A program made the translations under genes and the position numbers. The notes under the pieces are model-generated. The model was not told the origin of the DNA. It worked only from the letters and a program-made list of their open reading frames with translations, and made no database searches. Below, piece by piece: positions 27,665 to 37,339 of a DNA stretch of 64,000 nt. Within the stretch, counting starts at the first letter, position 1. Each line of letters starts with the position of its first letter. Where the stretch lies: the NCBI RefSeq assembly GCF_000940805.1, contig NZ_CP007142.1, positions 4,564,593 through 4,628,592 of the forward strand, given 5' to 3'. The stretch is from Gynuella sunshinyii YC6258 (GTDB lineage Bacteria > Pseudomonadota > Gammaproteobacteria > Pseudomonadales > Natronospirillaceae).

Positions 27665-28372
27665 ATGAGACAAGCTGTTTACACCTTGTTATTTATCTTA
27701 GCTCTGCTATTCAGTGGGTATTCCCATGCTCTGTGTGCGGACAGCACCGAAACCGATATTACCAAAGAGTACCGTCTGCTGACCGCCAACAAACTGTCGA
27801 TCAGTGGTGTGTTTTATCTGGAACTGGTACAGGGTGATTCCTACAAACTGGAAGTCCTTACCAAACCCTCGGTTATGGAAGCATTTAAATTCAGAACCAG
27901 CCGGGATCGGCTGACAATTACCCCCGGACGCTGTAAAAACGATCTTATTTCCTACCGGCTGACGGTGATCCATCTTGATGAAATGGATCTCCAGGGCAGC
28001 TTCACGATCAATACACCATTACCGCTGGAGACCGAAAACCTGGAACTGGATATCAGTGGTGATGTGCGTGGCCATATTCGGGCTAAAACCAGCCTGATTG
28101 ATATCTCCACCACCGGAGATGTGCTATTGGAAGTCAGCGGCGAAACCGATCATCTACAACTGGCCGTGCTCGGGAACGGCAGTATTGATGCCGCTCGGTT
28201 AAAGGCTAGAACCGCAAATCTCAATATCTGGGGTAATGGTATTGAAACCGTGAATGTCTGGGAGTTCCTGAAAGTACTCGCCCGCGGCAGCACTCTGGTA
28301 CAGTACTACGGTCATCCGTTATTGGATCAGACCATCCGCAATAATGCCTATATCCGCGCGCTCGATGAGTAA
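27665..28372 (+). CDS. DUF2807/GIN-domain exported protein
   Basis: A 235-residue protein with a signal peptide (MRQAVYTLLFILALLFSGYSHALC, cleavage around residues 23-25; first ten residues MRQAVYTLLF) and a beta-solenoid-like domain: repeated short strands such as LELDISGDVRGHI, LIDISTTGDVLLEVSG, LQLAVLGNGSI and LNIWGNGIETVNV. That pattern is the DUF2807 putative adhesin-head (GIN) domain, function unknown. A free cysteine follows the signal peptide, but the sequence HALC is a weak lipobox. Convergent with the ABC exporter; a hairpin separates them. Confidence 0.8.
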   Translation: MRQAVYTLLFILALLFSGYSHALCADSTETDITKEYRLLTANKLSISGVFYLELVQGDSYKLEVLTKPSVMEAFKFRTSRDRLTITPGRCKNDLISYRLTVIHLDEMDLQGSFTINTPLPLETENLELDISGDVRGHIRAKTSLIDISTTGDVLLEVSGETDHLQLAVLGNGSIDAARLKARTANLNIWGNGIETVNVWEFLKVLARGSTLVQYYGHPLLDQTIRNNAYIRALDE

Positions 28373-28376
28373 TAAC

Positions 28377-28397
28377 GCCTGAAGCCAAGCTTCAGGC
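28377..28397. terminator. bidirectional hairpin between convergent genes
   Basis: GCCTGAAGC and GCTTCAGGC pair perfectly (9 bp, 3-base loop). It begins 5 bp after the GIN-domain gene stop and covers the TGA of the ABC exporter gene on the other strand; AATTTCT follows on the plus strand. Confidence 0.65.
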
Positions 28398-30173
28398 AAT
28401 TTCTGCTCCCCCCTGGGAAAACTGCAACTCCGCCAGACGTTGATACAACGGCGAATGCTGTACCAGTTGACCATGCTGCCCCTGAGCCACTACCCGTCCC
28501 TCATTCATCACCACGATACGATCAGCATTGATGACCGTTGCCAGCCGATGGGCAATGATCAGTGTCGTCCGGTTCTGCATCAGCGCATCCAACGCCTTTT
28601 GCACCTGATGTTCGCTTTCCGCATCCAGTGCTGAGGTTGCTTCATCCAATAACAAAATCCGGGGATTATTCAGAATCGCTCTGGCAATAACGACGCGTTG
28701 TTTTTGTCCGCCACTGAGTCGAACACCATTCTCACCCAGATAACTGTGATACTGCTGTGGTAACTGACGGATAAATTCATCTGCGTAAGCAGCTTTGGCA
28801 GCCGCATAGACTTCCTCATCGCTGGCATCGGGCCGGCCATAACGGATATTGGTCATAACATCAGTACTGAACAGGACCGGCTGCTGCGGAACCAGCGCCA
28901 TTTCCTGGCGCAGTTGCTGCAGGTTAAGTTCGCGGATATCTACATCATTCAACAATACCTGCCCCTGCTGGGGATCGTAAAACCGTAACAGAATCTCAAA
29001 CAGCGTGGATTTACCGGCACCACTGGGCCCCACCAGCGCAACCGTTTCCCCGGCTTTAATATTTAGCGTCAATTCGTGCAACGCATGCCGGTCTGGCCGG
29101 CTTGGATAGTTGAAGGTCACCTGATCAAGCTGCAAATGGTAGTCAGGGGTGGCTTTCATTTCCCGGACACGCTCGGGCGACTGAATCAGCGATTCAACTG
29201 CGAGTAACTCCAGCAACCTTTCGATAGCACCGGCCGCACGCTGCAACTCCCCCATCACTTCAGATACGGATGCCACACCGAACGCCACCATAATCGCGTA
29301 AAACACAAATGCCGCCAGATCTCCTCCCGACATCACTCCGGCCATGACATCACGCCCACCCACCCAGACCATCAGACAAATCGCCCCAAAAGCCAGCAGC
29401 AATACCGTGGACATCATGACCGAGCGCTGACGTATCCGCTGTCTGGCGACATCAAAAGCCTCTCCCACTTCTACTCCAAAGGCCTTTTTCTCATAGTCTT
29501 CACGGGCATAACTTTGCACGGTTTTGATCTGCTGAATGATTTCACCGGCATAGGCACCCACATCAGCAACCGTATCCTGGCTTCGCCGCGCCAGCACCCG
29601 AACCCGTCGGCCAATCACCAGAATGGGGACCAACACCAATGGGACCGCCGCAAGCACAATCAGTGTCAACTTGAAATTGGTGATCATCAGCATGATCAGT
29701 GCTCCAACCACCGTAATAACACTGCGCAACGCCCAACTCATACTGGAACCGATGATCGACTGCAGTAGCGTGGTATCGGTGGTCAGACGCGAGGTAATTT
29801 CACCGGAACGATTTTCCTCAAAATAACTGGGGTGCAGGTGAACCAGATGATTGAACACGGCCTGGCGAATGTCAGCGACCACTCGCTCTCCCAGCCAGGT
29901 CACCAGATAAAAACGGACAAATGTTCCAGCCGCCATACACACCACCAACACCATCATGAACAACAGCGTCTGATTGAGAGATTGCATGGATGCTGCCAAA
30001 AACCCTTGGTCGATGGCCATGCGAATCCCCTGCCCCAAGGTCAAAGTGATCGCGGAAGTAAATACCAGTGCACACAAAGCCAGCACCAGTATGGTTTTAT
30101 AGCGGGAAACAAACGGCCAGATTTTCAGCAGCTGCAGTAAACCAGCCCTCGATTGGGGGGAAGAATCAGACAT
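28392..30173 (-). CDS. ABC transporter, fused permease and ATPase (exporter type)
   Basis: A 593-residue half-transporter. An N-terminal six-helix membrane domain (about residues 20-320) is followed by the ATPase: Walker A GPSGAGKSTL, Q-loop region VPQQPVLFS, signature LSGGQKQR, Walker B ILLLDEAT and the switch His in IIAHRL. It probably works as a homodimer exporting a lipid, peptide or drug; substrate unknown. Located 80 bp downstream of the acylase gene on the same strand, which may be an operon. Confidence 0.93.
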   Translation of the reverse strand: MSDSSPQSRAGLLQLLKIWPFVSRYKTILVLALCALVFTSAITLTLGQGIRMAIDQGFLAASMQSLNQTLLFMMVLVVCMAAGTFVRFYLVTWLGERVVADIRQAVFNHLVHLHPSYFEENRSGEITSRLTTDTTLLQSIIGSSMSWALRSVITVVGALIMLMITNFKLTLIVLAAVPLVLVPILVIGRRVRVLARRSQDTVADVGAYAGEIIQQIKTVQSYAREDYEKKAFGVEVGEAFDVARQRIRQRSVMMSTVLLLAFGAICLMVWVGGRDVMAGVMSGGDLAAFVFYAIMVAFGVASVSEVMGELQRAAGAIERLLELLAVESLIQSPERVREMKATPDYHLQLDQVTFNYPSRPDRHALHELTLNIKAGETVALVGPSGAGKSTLFEILLRFYDPQQGQVLLNDVDIRELNLQQLRQEMALVPQQPVLFSTDVMTNIRYGRPDASDEEVYAAAKAAYADEFIRQLPQQYHSYLGENGVRLSGGQKQRVVIARAILNNPRILLLDEATSALDAESEHQVQKALDALMQNRTTLIIAHRLATVINADRIVVMNEGRVVAQGQHGQLVQHSPLYQRLAELQFSQGGAEIA

Positions 30174-30253
30174 GAAGCGGGTACCTGTGTGGAGAAGCTC
30201 AAATCAGCTTTGACTGTCGATATGGTGCCCAGGTTTGATCAGCACAAGTCCTG

Positions 30254-32620
30254 TTATTTGGGTACGAACCGCATTTCCGTGAATTCATGCTGTTTGATGA
30301 TGTTCGTATCCAGCCACTGATGCCGGAATTTACCATCAGCATACAATTGTGCCTGATCGCGATAATGCGCATCCATCAGAACACCTGACTGACCCGTCGG
30401 GTTAATTCCCCAGCTCACAGCCGGATCAGCAAAATCAATGACTCTCCGGGTTGAGGGTGCTGAGCGAACGCGGAAATGATCAGCCCGAAGATCAAAACCC
30501 AGGTTATTGACAGTTTCGATACCTCCGTTGGCTGGAAACGGACCTACACTGAAAATCTTCGACAACAGAGGAACTCTCGATAACGCATGAGGATGTTCCA
30601 GAACCGCAACGTTATGCCATTGCCAGTCACGCAGTTTGCTGCCATAAATCTCTGTCAACCGGGTAATGGCGGCCTTCCAGCCTATGGCCAGAATCTCTTC
30701 TTTGGTCTGCTGGCCGCTACGGCCGCGATCATCCCACCAGGGAGACTTCGGATTATCCAGAACCCGCCACAACGACCGATCTGCCAGAAAACTCTGCGCA
30801 AATAAATCATAAAATCCCGGGGTCAGGTCATCTTCAAAAATCTGCCGCTGCAGCTGCTGACGCCAGAAATAATACAAAGACGGTGCGATGGAATCGGGAT
30901 TGTGCCGGCCATCCCAGGCCATCAGGAATTGGGCAAGCTCAATTTCACGGGCATTGAGCAGACCAGGTCGCCGGTTCAGCAATTGATCCATCTCCCGTAC
31001 CAATGCCAATCCGGTTTCGGATACGTCATCCAGCAACAACGCCTTCATGTCTTCCGCGGTATAGCGTTGATCCGGCTGGAGAGATTTTACGATCCGAACC
31101 GCCCGGTCCCGGGGCGCAAAATAGCCCGGAATCAATTTCCCTGTCACAGCTCCAGGCTGATTGTTGGCAGAATACACATAACCACGCTCCGGATTCACAG
31201 ACTGAGGATTGTGATCAAAATCCTGATACCCGACCGGATCATCCTCGCCGCTGGCACCATTGAGAATCATTTTGCTGTTCACATGATCGGGCCTGATCGG
31301 CAGCCGGGCAGCAGCAAACCAGGCGTAATCACCCTGTTCGTTGCCATACATAATACTCAAGCCTGGCGCATGGATCAGACTGGCAGCTGCACGGGCTTTA
31401 GCAATCGTGTCGGCCTGCTGCAACTGATAAAACGCTGCAAACAAGCCATTACCTGGTTCCAGGAATTCCCAATCCATGGCAATACTGCCGGCAGAGGGAT
31501 CCAGAGGTTGAAAAACATCACTGACGATAGGCCCATGACGACTGACTTTCACGTCAAACTGCACGTCCTCACCGTCTTTGACCGAGATGACCTCTGGGTA
31601 AATCTCATAATCCTGCCACTGATCCCGATAGCGATACTGGCCAGCATGATTGACGTCTTCAGTTTCGTAGTAAAAATCGATGTCATCATTTTCAAACATA
31701 GTCATTCCCCAGGCATGGGAACGATTATGTCCTAACAGAGGGAAGGCCAGACCCGCCAGAAAATGACCATAAATATCCAGACCTGTCGCCTGTAGCTGAG
31801 CCTCATACCAGACGGATGGCTGACTGACACCAATATGAGGATCATTAACGAACAACACCTTGCCGGATGCGCTCATACGCGGCCCAAGTACCCAGCCATT
31901 ACTGCCGATAAACGTACCGATGCCCGGAACCTGCACCAGTCCGCGCTGTACAGATGCCAGCACATCCACTGGAATCACTTCCGTCGTGGAACCTGCAGAA
32001 GTCGCCAGGTCAGCCAGATAAGTATCTCCCAATTGCTGAGCGACATATTGAACAACCGGATCCTCATGATTGGCCTGGGCAAAAGACCAGCTCATATAAC
32101 CGGCAATGGATGCCATGTCCACCAATGTGTAGGGCTGGGAGGGAATATCCAACAAATCAAACTCTATCGGTAACCGTTGTGCTTCGATGAACTGATTCAC
32201 TCCACGAACATAGGCTTGGAGGCTCTCAAGCATGTCCGGCTCCATAGTTTTCTGCATTTCCGCCACCCAGTCTTCGGCATGTCGTTGCAGCCCCAGTGTT
32301 CGAAACAAACGGTCAACCGGCACCAGCGATGACCCAAGTATCTCTGCGAGCCTTCCCTGCGATAGACGCTTTAACAGTTCGATCTGAAACAATCGGTCCT
32401 GCGCATGAAGATATCCCAGAGTCTGATATGCATCCTGAGGTTTATCGGCCTTGATATGAGGAATGCCCCAACGGTCAAATACGACATTCACCGAACGGTT
32501 CAGGCCAGCCAACTCGACTGTTCCGCTCCGATCCGGTAATCGGCTATACAGTATCAATCCGAGTGCAAGAGCAACGATGACCATTAACGACAGCAACACA
32601 ACTATAGTTTTTTTCAGCAT
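30254..32620 (-). CDS. penicillin-acylase family N-terminal-nucleophile hydrolase
   Basis: A 788-residue protein with an N-terminal membrane anchor or signal (residues 5-26), a short alpha-chain part, and the conserved junction GSNGWVLGP in which Ser240 would become the free catalytic N-terminus after self-cleavage. Upstream DRWGIPHI and GYLHAQDRLFQIE are typical of the family. Relatives cleave penicillin, cephalosporin or acyl-homoserine lactone side chains; which of these this enzyme accepts is unknown. Located in the periplasm. Followed by the ABC exporter gene on the same strand. Confidence 0.92.
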   Translation of the reverse strand: MLKKTIVVLLSLMVIVALALGLILYSRLPDRSGTVELAGLNRSVNVVFDRWGIPHIKADKPQDAYQTLGYLHAQDRLFQIELLKRLSQGRLAEILGSSLVPVDRLFRTLGLQRHAEDWVAEMQKTMEPDMLESLQAYVRGVNQFIEAQRLPIEFDLLDIPSQPYTLVDMASIAGYMSWSFAQANHEDPVVQYVAQQLGDTYLADLATSAGSTTEVIPVDVLASVQRGLVQVPGIGTFIGSNGWVLGPRMSASGKVLFVNDPHIGVSQPSVWYEAQLQATGLDIYGHFLAGLAFPLLGHNRSHAWGMTMFENDDIDFYYETEDVNHAGQYRYRDQWQDYEIYPEVISVKDGEDVQFDVKVSRHGPIVSDVFQPLDPSAGSIAMDWEFLEPGNGLFAAFYQLQQADTIAKARAAASLIHAPGLSIMYGNEQGDYAWFAAARLPIRPDHVNSKMILNGASGEDDPVGYQDFDHNPQSVNPERGYVYSANNQPGAVTGKLIPGYFAPRDRAVRIVKSLQPDQRYTAEDMKALLLDDVSETGLALVREMDQLLNRRPGLLNAREIELAQFLMAWDGRHNPDSIAPSLYYFWRQQLQRQIFEDDLTPGFYDLFAQSFLADRSLWRVLDNPKSPWWDDRGRSGQQTKEEILAIGWKAAITRLTEIYGSKLRDWQWHNVAVLEHPHALSRVPLLSKIFSVGPFPANGGIETVNNLGFDLRADHFRVRSAPSTRRVIDFADPAVSWGINPTGQSGVLMDAHYRDQAQLYADGKFRHQWLDTNIIKQHEFTEMRFVPK

Positions 32621-32725
32621 TGTTATTGTTCTTTTGATCAGCTAATCGACGTACCAACACAATATGATACGCTCATGGTTAATCTGACAACGGATTATGA
32701 AAACAGCATACAGAAAGACAACGTT

Positions 32726-33121
32726 TCAGGGACGCTCATCATACTGAGGCAAGTCATCATGAATATCCTCCCATTCAGCCTTTGACCCTACAAAAATATG
32801 AGTACCTGGTTTAGTGGTGATGGGAGTATCCAAAGTGCCGATACGCAGACGCAAGACATCCGGCATTCCCGGACGCCGACTGTAGAGAGGTGAACCACAT
32901 TTTTGACAGAAAACACGAAATACACCGGGAGTGGATTCATATTCTGCAACAGTGGAATGATCATTAATGAAATGAAATTCAGATGTATTGACCGCGGCAT
33001 TGGTAGCATAAGCAGTACCGTTCGCCTTACGGCATTTTTGACAGTGACAGATCATGATATCACCCAACTCACCGTCAATCTGATACTGAACAGAACCGCA
33101 TAAACAACTACCTTTTAGCAC
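32726..33121 (-). CDS. GFA-family zinc protein
   Basis: A 131-residue protein of the GFA (glutathione-dependent formaldehyde-activating enzyme-like) family. I start at the GTG at 33121, because AGGAGG lies 5 bases upstream and GFA proteins begin with (M)LKGSCLCGSV; a longer ATG frame lacks such a site. The zinc ligands are all present: C6 and C8 in SCLCG, C25, C27 and C30 in CHCQKC, and C72 and C75 in CQKCGSPLY. Family members are often annotated as thiol-dependent aldehyde enzymes, but most have no proven activity. Confidence 0.85.
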   Translation of the reverse strand: MLKGSCLCGSVQYQIDGELGDIMICHCQKCRKANGTAYATNAAVNTSEFHFINDHSTVAEYESTPGVFRVFCQKCGSPLYSRRPGMPDVLRLRIGTLDTPITTKPGTHIFVGSKAEWEDIHDDLPQYDERP

Positions 33122-33642
33122 GTCAACCTCCTCAGCCTCACTTTCATTCACGCTTAATATCAACAGCATACCGCAAAACATGAGACAAAAAGAACAATTA
33201 TTATTCTGAGCCTACAGGTAAGGAATTTCATCTGAATCAATGATCACAAACAGCGAATTTACCAGGTAAGATCGAGCTGAAAGATGCACGATATATCAAC
33301 GGACGCTAAAGATTTTATTCATTGAACATCAGAACCTTTTCACCGATACACGATAAACAAGGCTTTTTTCCATCCAAAATAATCTGACAGCAATATCTGT
33401 CCGGCAAAAAGAAGCTCTTATCGATATTGACTGAAAAGACTGAACCGTTTCAGACTCCGATTATCAATATTGCGTTGTGCGGTCTTTCAGGACCAACCCC
33501 GAAAGGCATAAAACCCTGGCGATGCTCATATATTGTCAAACGGTAAACATAATAATAATGTCATTCGATATTGAGCTCAGGACCACAATCGAAAAACGCA
33601 TAAAGCCAAACGATCAGACTGGTGAAAGGCATAGTTTCGAAT
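33122..33642. other. intergenic, no convincing gene
   Basis: About 520 bp between the GFA gene and the hairpin after panB. A 65-residue plus-strand frame at 33477-33674 has no homology that I recognise and ends in the hairpin. An imperfect direct repeat is visible: CAGGACCA..GAAA..CATAAA at 33487-33510 and CAGGACCA..GAAA..GCATAAA at 33578-33605. Otherwise nothing. Confidence 0.45.
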
Positions 33643-33665
33643 GGGAAGAGCCTGTCGCTCTTCCC
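33643..33665 (-). terminator. hairpin after panB
   Basis: GGGAAGAGC and GCTCTTCCC form a perfect 9-bp stem with a 5-base loop, 15 bp beyond the panB stop on the minus strand. No T-tract follows. Confidence 0.6.
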
Positions 33666-33680
33666 GGAGGTTAACCACGC

Positions 33681-34463
33681 TCAGCGACCGGATCCCGTCA
33701 ACTGAATGATATTGTTTGGAAATTCCCGGCTTTCAACTTCTCTGGAGAAATCCCGGGCCACCTCATGCACGGTTTTCGTGACATGCGCATACTGCTTGGA
33801 AAATGGTGGCCAGTAATCCCCCAGGCCCAACGCATCATTGATCACCAGAACCTGACCATCACAATCCGGTCCTGCACCGATACCAATGACAGGAATATTC
33901 AGCATGGCAGTAATCTGTCGGGCCAGATCATAAGGGATATGCTCCAGCACCAGCATGAACGCACCGGCATTCTGAATGGCCAGAGCTTCATCTTTAATCC
34001 GCTGGGCTTCAGCATCTGTGCGCCCGACCCGGGCAAAACTTTTGGCAGTCTGAGGCGTCAGACCAGTATGACCAACCACCGGAATATCATGCCGTGTTAA
34101 CTCGGCAATCACGTCGAGCTTTGGTCCTTCCAACTTGACGCTGTCAGCACCTGCCGCCATTAATCGCCGGGCACTGGCCAGTGCAATTTCTGGATGGCTA
34201 TCGGTCATATATGGTAGATCACCAATGACGTGCGTATTGGGGGCACCACGACGAACAGCCCCCACATGGTATTCCATGTGCTCGATCGTCACATGACGGG
34301 TACTGTCAAATCCCATCTCAACCATGCCCACGGTATCTCCAACCAGCAGGATCGGAATCCCTGCCTGTTCGAGGCTGCGGGCCACAGGGCAAGTATAAGC
34401 CGTCAACATCGCAATCGGCTTTTTGCCCTTCATCTGGACAAACGTTTGAGCTGTTATTCTCAT
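33681..34463 (-). CDS. panB: 3-methyl-2-oxobutanoate hydroxymethyltransferase
   Basis: A 260-residue enzyme of pantothenate synthesis that adds a hydroxymethyl group from methylene-tetrahydrofolate to ketoisovalerate. Conserved segments: MLTAYTCPVARSLEQAG, LLVGDTVGMVEMGFDST, KLEG, PVVGHTGLTPQ, VLEHIP and GIGAGPDCDGQVLVINDALGL. The ATG at 34463 has GGAGAG 6 bases upstream; an ATG 18 bases earlier is a weaker alternative. panC and panD are not adjacent. Confidence 0.95.
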   Translation of the reverse strand: MRITAQTFVQMKGKKPIAMLTAYTCPVARSLEQAGIPILLVGDTVGMVEMGFDSTRHVTIEHMEYHVGAVRRGAPNTHVIGDLPYMTDSHPEIALASARRLMAAGADSVKLEGPKLDVIAELTRHDIPVVGHTGLTPQTAKSFARVGRTDAEAQRIKDEALAIQNAGAFMLVLEHIPYDLARQITAMLNIPVIGIGAGPDCDGQVLVINDALGLGDYWPPFSKQYAHVTKTVHEVARDFSREVESREFPNNIIQLTGSGR

Positions 34464-34896
34464 AATTTTCTCTCCTGTCATGTTGATTTATTAATCCGTC
34501 TGCAACAGTGCCGGACTAATAACTGCGGTAGCACAACGTACCGCCAATGAACCAGGTCCGATGCGAGTCGGACCAATAGCAATCAGTCCAAGAACATCGG
34601 AATAGCAAACATACACAAAGAAGCCTAAGCAACTTGTGACAGGCCATATCTGCCATCGGCTGAAAATTCTACTCCGGGTATTGCATCATTGGGAGTGTGA
34701 TTATCCCAGCGGCAATAACGAAATCGTATTTGCACCAGAACTGTAATACATTTTTTACAGCTGACAATGACATAAGGTGGGATCGAAAAATCCAGCCGAT
34801 CGCCTGAATCTCATAAACCTCAGGCCGGTCTGGAATATTTGAACTGCCAGGATTGAATCCCCTGGCAATATTTCTGGTCTTGACTGTATTGGCTTT
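34464..34896. other. intergenic with a hairpin near the GNAT gene end
   Basis: About 430 bp upstream of panB. It must hold the panB promoter. TGCCAGG at 34845-34851 pairs with CCTGGCA at 34861-34867, a 7-bp hairpin 30 bp beyond the GNAT gene stop, a possible terminator for that gene. Nothing else recognised. Confidence 0.45.
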
Positions 34897-35406
34897 TTAA
34901 TTCAACAGCTTATAAAAATACACCGTTCCATCCAAAGTCCCTGCAGAACTCAATGCGAACTGCGGAATCTGCCCCGCTTCAATGTACTCAAGCTTACGAT
35001 ACAAATATGAGGCCGTATCACCAACCCTGGTATCAAGAACCAGCAGGTCACGTCCCAATTCCCGGGCTTGTTGTTCCATATATTTCATTAACTCTTTACC
35101 CACACCCTTGCCACGTTCGCGGGTATGTACCATCAGCTTTTCCACCTCAGCCCGATGCTGGCCATTGGCTTTGCCACACAATGCCAGCTGCACCACCCCA
35201 GCCAGATTTCCCTGCTCCATGGCGACATACATTTTGCGCTCTTTCGATGAGAGTTCCTGACTCACCTGCCGCCAATATGCCGCCGCGTCATCCGCAGCCA
35301 ATGGCGCGATAAAGCCAATCGATGCACCGCTTGCAACTGCATCAATCAATAACTCCACCAATTGTTGTTCAAGACCAGCTATACTGACAACCTCAGAAAT
35401 TTCCAT
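34897..35406 (-). CDS. GNAT-family acetyltransferase
   Basis: A 169-residue N-acetyltransferase-like protein. The acetyl-CoA-binding segment is visible as VEKLMVHTRERGKGVGKELMKYMEQQA, with the R-x-x-G-x-G/A loop as RERGKGVGK, preceded by a strand GNLAGVVQLAL and followed by LVLDTRVGDTASYLYRKLEYIEAG. This resembles aminoglycoside- or small-amine-acetylating GNATs. Substrate unknown. Monocistronic and divergent from the MFS gene. Confidence 0.88.
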   Translation of the reverse strand: MEISEVVSIAGLEQQLVELLIDAVASGASIGFIAPLAADDAAAYWRQVSQELSSKERKMYVAMEQGNLAGVVQLALCGKANGQHRAEVEKLMVHTRERGKGVGKELMKYMEQQARELGRDLLVLDTRVGDTASYLYRKLEYIEAGQIPQFALSSAGTLDGTVYFYKLLN

Positions 35407-35833
35407 CGAACTCCCCTAATATTAAAAATCATCGAACATCTGTTCCAGGCTTAAAATTAACCGGCAAAGCAGGTTGCATTGATCGACAACACCCTATGTC
35501 GCTGCCTTACCTGAATATAAACCGTGATACATCAGATACGGTTAAACGCATCACTCAACACTATGAAATTTCTTTCAATATAAATGCGCCTCAATCACCG
35601 TACATCAACTGTATATATCGGATGGTTTGTTAAAGCTATAGCTGCCCTAATGTTTTCGCATATTGATCTTCAATCACAAACATATGTTCCGAAAATAATC
35701 AGCCAATGGCTGGCAACCACCGTAATGACTTTAACGCTAAAAAATCATCCATATTTTTCCTGAGCGTGAAAGATAAAAATACATATTTCGATTACACTTC
35801 TAAAAGTCTTCTCTTAAGTTTGCTTCTCTCCCA
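35407..35833. other. AT-rich divergent intergenic region
   Basis: About 430 bp between the divergent GNAT and MFS genes, clearly AT-rich, so it should hold both promoters. I see no repeat or operator that I can name. Confidence 0.45.
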
Positions 35834-37252
35834 ATGACTGATACCGCCGTTCCCAGGATCCAAACCAAAAAACAACTCAGGAAAACCCTGAACATATCGC
35901 AAAAAGAAGCCGTGGCATCGGCTGCGATGACAGCTACCAGTGATAATTTTCTAAACCCCCTGGCCATTTTTTTCCAAGCAAGTGCTCTGCAAATGTCCTG
36001 GCTGACGGCTTTTCCGCAACTAATTGGTGCATTGTCACAGTTATTGTCAGTATGGCTAGGATCCGTACTGCCACGCAGACCTCTGGTATACATTACAGCC
36101 TTTATTCAGACTGCCGTGGTCATGGCCATTGCCGCTCTTGCATTGATCAATCCCGGAACTGCAGTGCACTGGCTGCTGATACTTGCCATTTTGTACCACA
36201 GCAGTACCAATATCATCCAACCTCACTGGCGTGCGTGGATGGGACAGCTGGTACCGGCCCGCAGGCGTGGTACCTTTTTTGCCGCCCGCACACGACTGAC
36301 CATGGCCACATCGGTACTGATTTTCCTCGGTGGCGGAGCGTTTTTGTCACTGAGTGAAAAAGCCGGAATTTCCTGGATTGGCTTTGCAATATTGTTTGCC
36401 GTTGCCGGTATCGGGCGTTTTTTCTCATCCCGTTATCTGTATTTAATGCATGACCCTGCTGCCAAACTCATCAAATCAACTACTATAGTCAGCGGAACCT
36501 TCAAACAGATGATGAGTTCGATGCAGGACAAGGACTTTCGCAACTACTCATTTTTCATCGCCGGAATGCAGGGCATGGTAGCAATCTCAGCACCTTATTT
36601 TGCTGTATACATGCTAAGGGATCTGCAATTCACTTACTTCGATTTTGCTATCAACAGCATCGCATCAATTCTGACTCAGTTCATTACGTTGAAATTTTGG
36701 GGCAAAGTCAGTGACCGCTTTGGCAACCACCTGGTTATTATGATTACCAGCATAATTATCATGATGCTGCCTCTGCTATGGTTGGGCTCACCTTCCAAAC
36801 TGTACCTGATTGGGGTACAGATCATGGCTGGCCTGGGCTGGAGTGGATTCACACTGTCAACAGCTAACTATTTGTATGATATTCGTCCCCATCGAAGCAA
36901 CTTTGCCACTTATGCAGCGGTACAGTCTGCCATCGCAGCAGTGCTGGTTTTCTGCGGCGCATTATTTGGCGGCTGGGTAGCCGAGTTCTCGGCAAATTCC
37001 ACTTATCTGCAAGAGCATCTGCGCAGCACTTTGTTAATGGTATTCTGTGCCAGTTCATTCATGCGAATTCTGGTCGTGATCTGGTTTTTACCAAAGCTCG
37101 CCGAACCTAAAATCCGTCATCGCCCACAGGTATTGCAACTGGTACTGAGGGTTTCGCGATTTAATGCCATTTCCGGAATGGTGATGGATTGGTTAACCGT
37201 TACATCCAAGAAAAAGAATCAGAAAAAAGACAGTGACAAGCACAAAAAATAG
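35834..37252 (+). CDS. MFS transporter
   Basis: A 472-residue membrane protein with about 12 hydrophobic helices, belonging to a permissive MFS subgroup found in marine and spore-forming bacteria. An unusually long hydrophilic N-terminus (about 35 residues, basic) precedes the first helix. The first intracellular loop region reads WMGQLVPARRRGTFFAARTRL, which resembles the MFS motif between helices 2-4. The C-terminus ends in a lysine-rich tail (KKKNQKKDSDKHKK). Substrate unknown. There is no good ribosome-binding site ahead of the ATG, so the true start may be one of the next in-frame ATGs. Confidence 0.85.
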   Translation: MTDTAVPRIQTKKQLRKTLNISQKEAVASAAMTATSDNFLNPLAIFFQASALQMSWLTAFPQLIGALSQLLSVWLGSVLPRRPLVYITAFIQTAVVMAIAALALINPGTAVHWLLILAILYHSSTNIIQPHWRAWMGQLVPARRRGTFFAARTRLTMATSVLIFLGGGAFLSLSEKAGISWIGFAILFAVAGIGRFFSSRYLYLMHDPAAKLIKSTTIVSGTFKQMMSSMQDKDFRNYSFFIAGMQGMVAISAPYFAVYMLRDLQFTYFDFAINSIASILTQFITLKFWGKVSDRFGNHLVIMITSIIIMMLPLLWLGSPSKLYLIGVQIMAGLGWSGFTLSTANYLYDIRPHRSNFATYAAVQSAIAAVLVFCGALFGGWVAEFSANSTYLQEHLRSTLLMVFCASSFMRILVVIWFLPKLAEPKIRHRPQVLQLVLRVSRFNAISGMVMDWLTVTSKKKNQKKDSDKHKK

Positions 37253-37275
37253 TCACAGATTAGAAGTAATTTAAA

Positions 37276-37303
37276 ACCAGGGAGAAGCGTTCCAGCCTCT
37301 CCC
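37276..37303. terminator. possible terminator between convergent genes
   Basis: GGGAGA and TCTCCC pair (6 bp, with CC/GG flanking partly) between the convergent MFS and VOC genes. Weak. Confidence 0.4.
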
Positions 37304-37339
37304 GGTATGGTTCACGTGGATCAAAGCAAAACGCTCAGC

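Noticed and set aside
30902-31735. 277-codon open frame on the plus strand
   Set aside because: It lies wholly opposite the penicillin-acylase gene, whose protein sequence is clearly conserved; the antisense frame has no recognisable domain.
33477-33674. 65-codon plus-strand frame before panB
   Set aside because: No similarity recognised, unusual composition, and its end coincides with a hairpin that fits a panB terminator.
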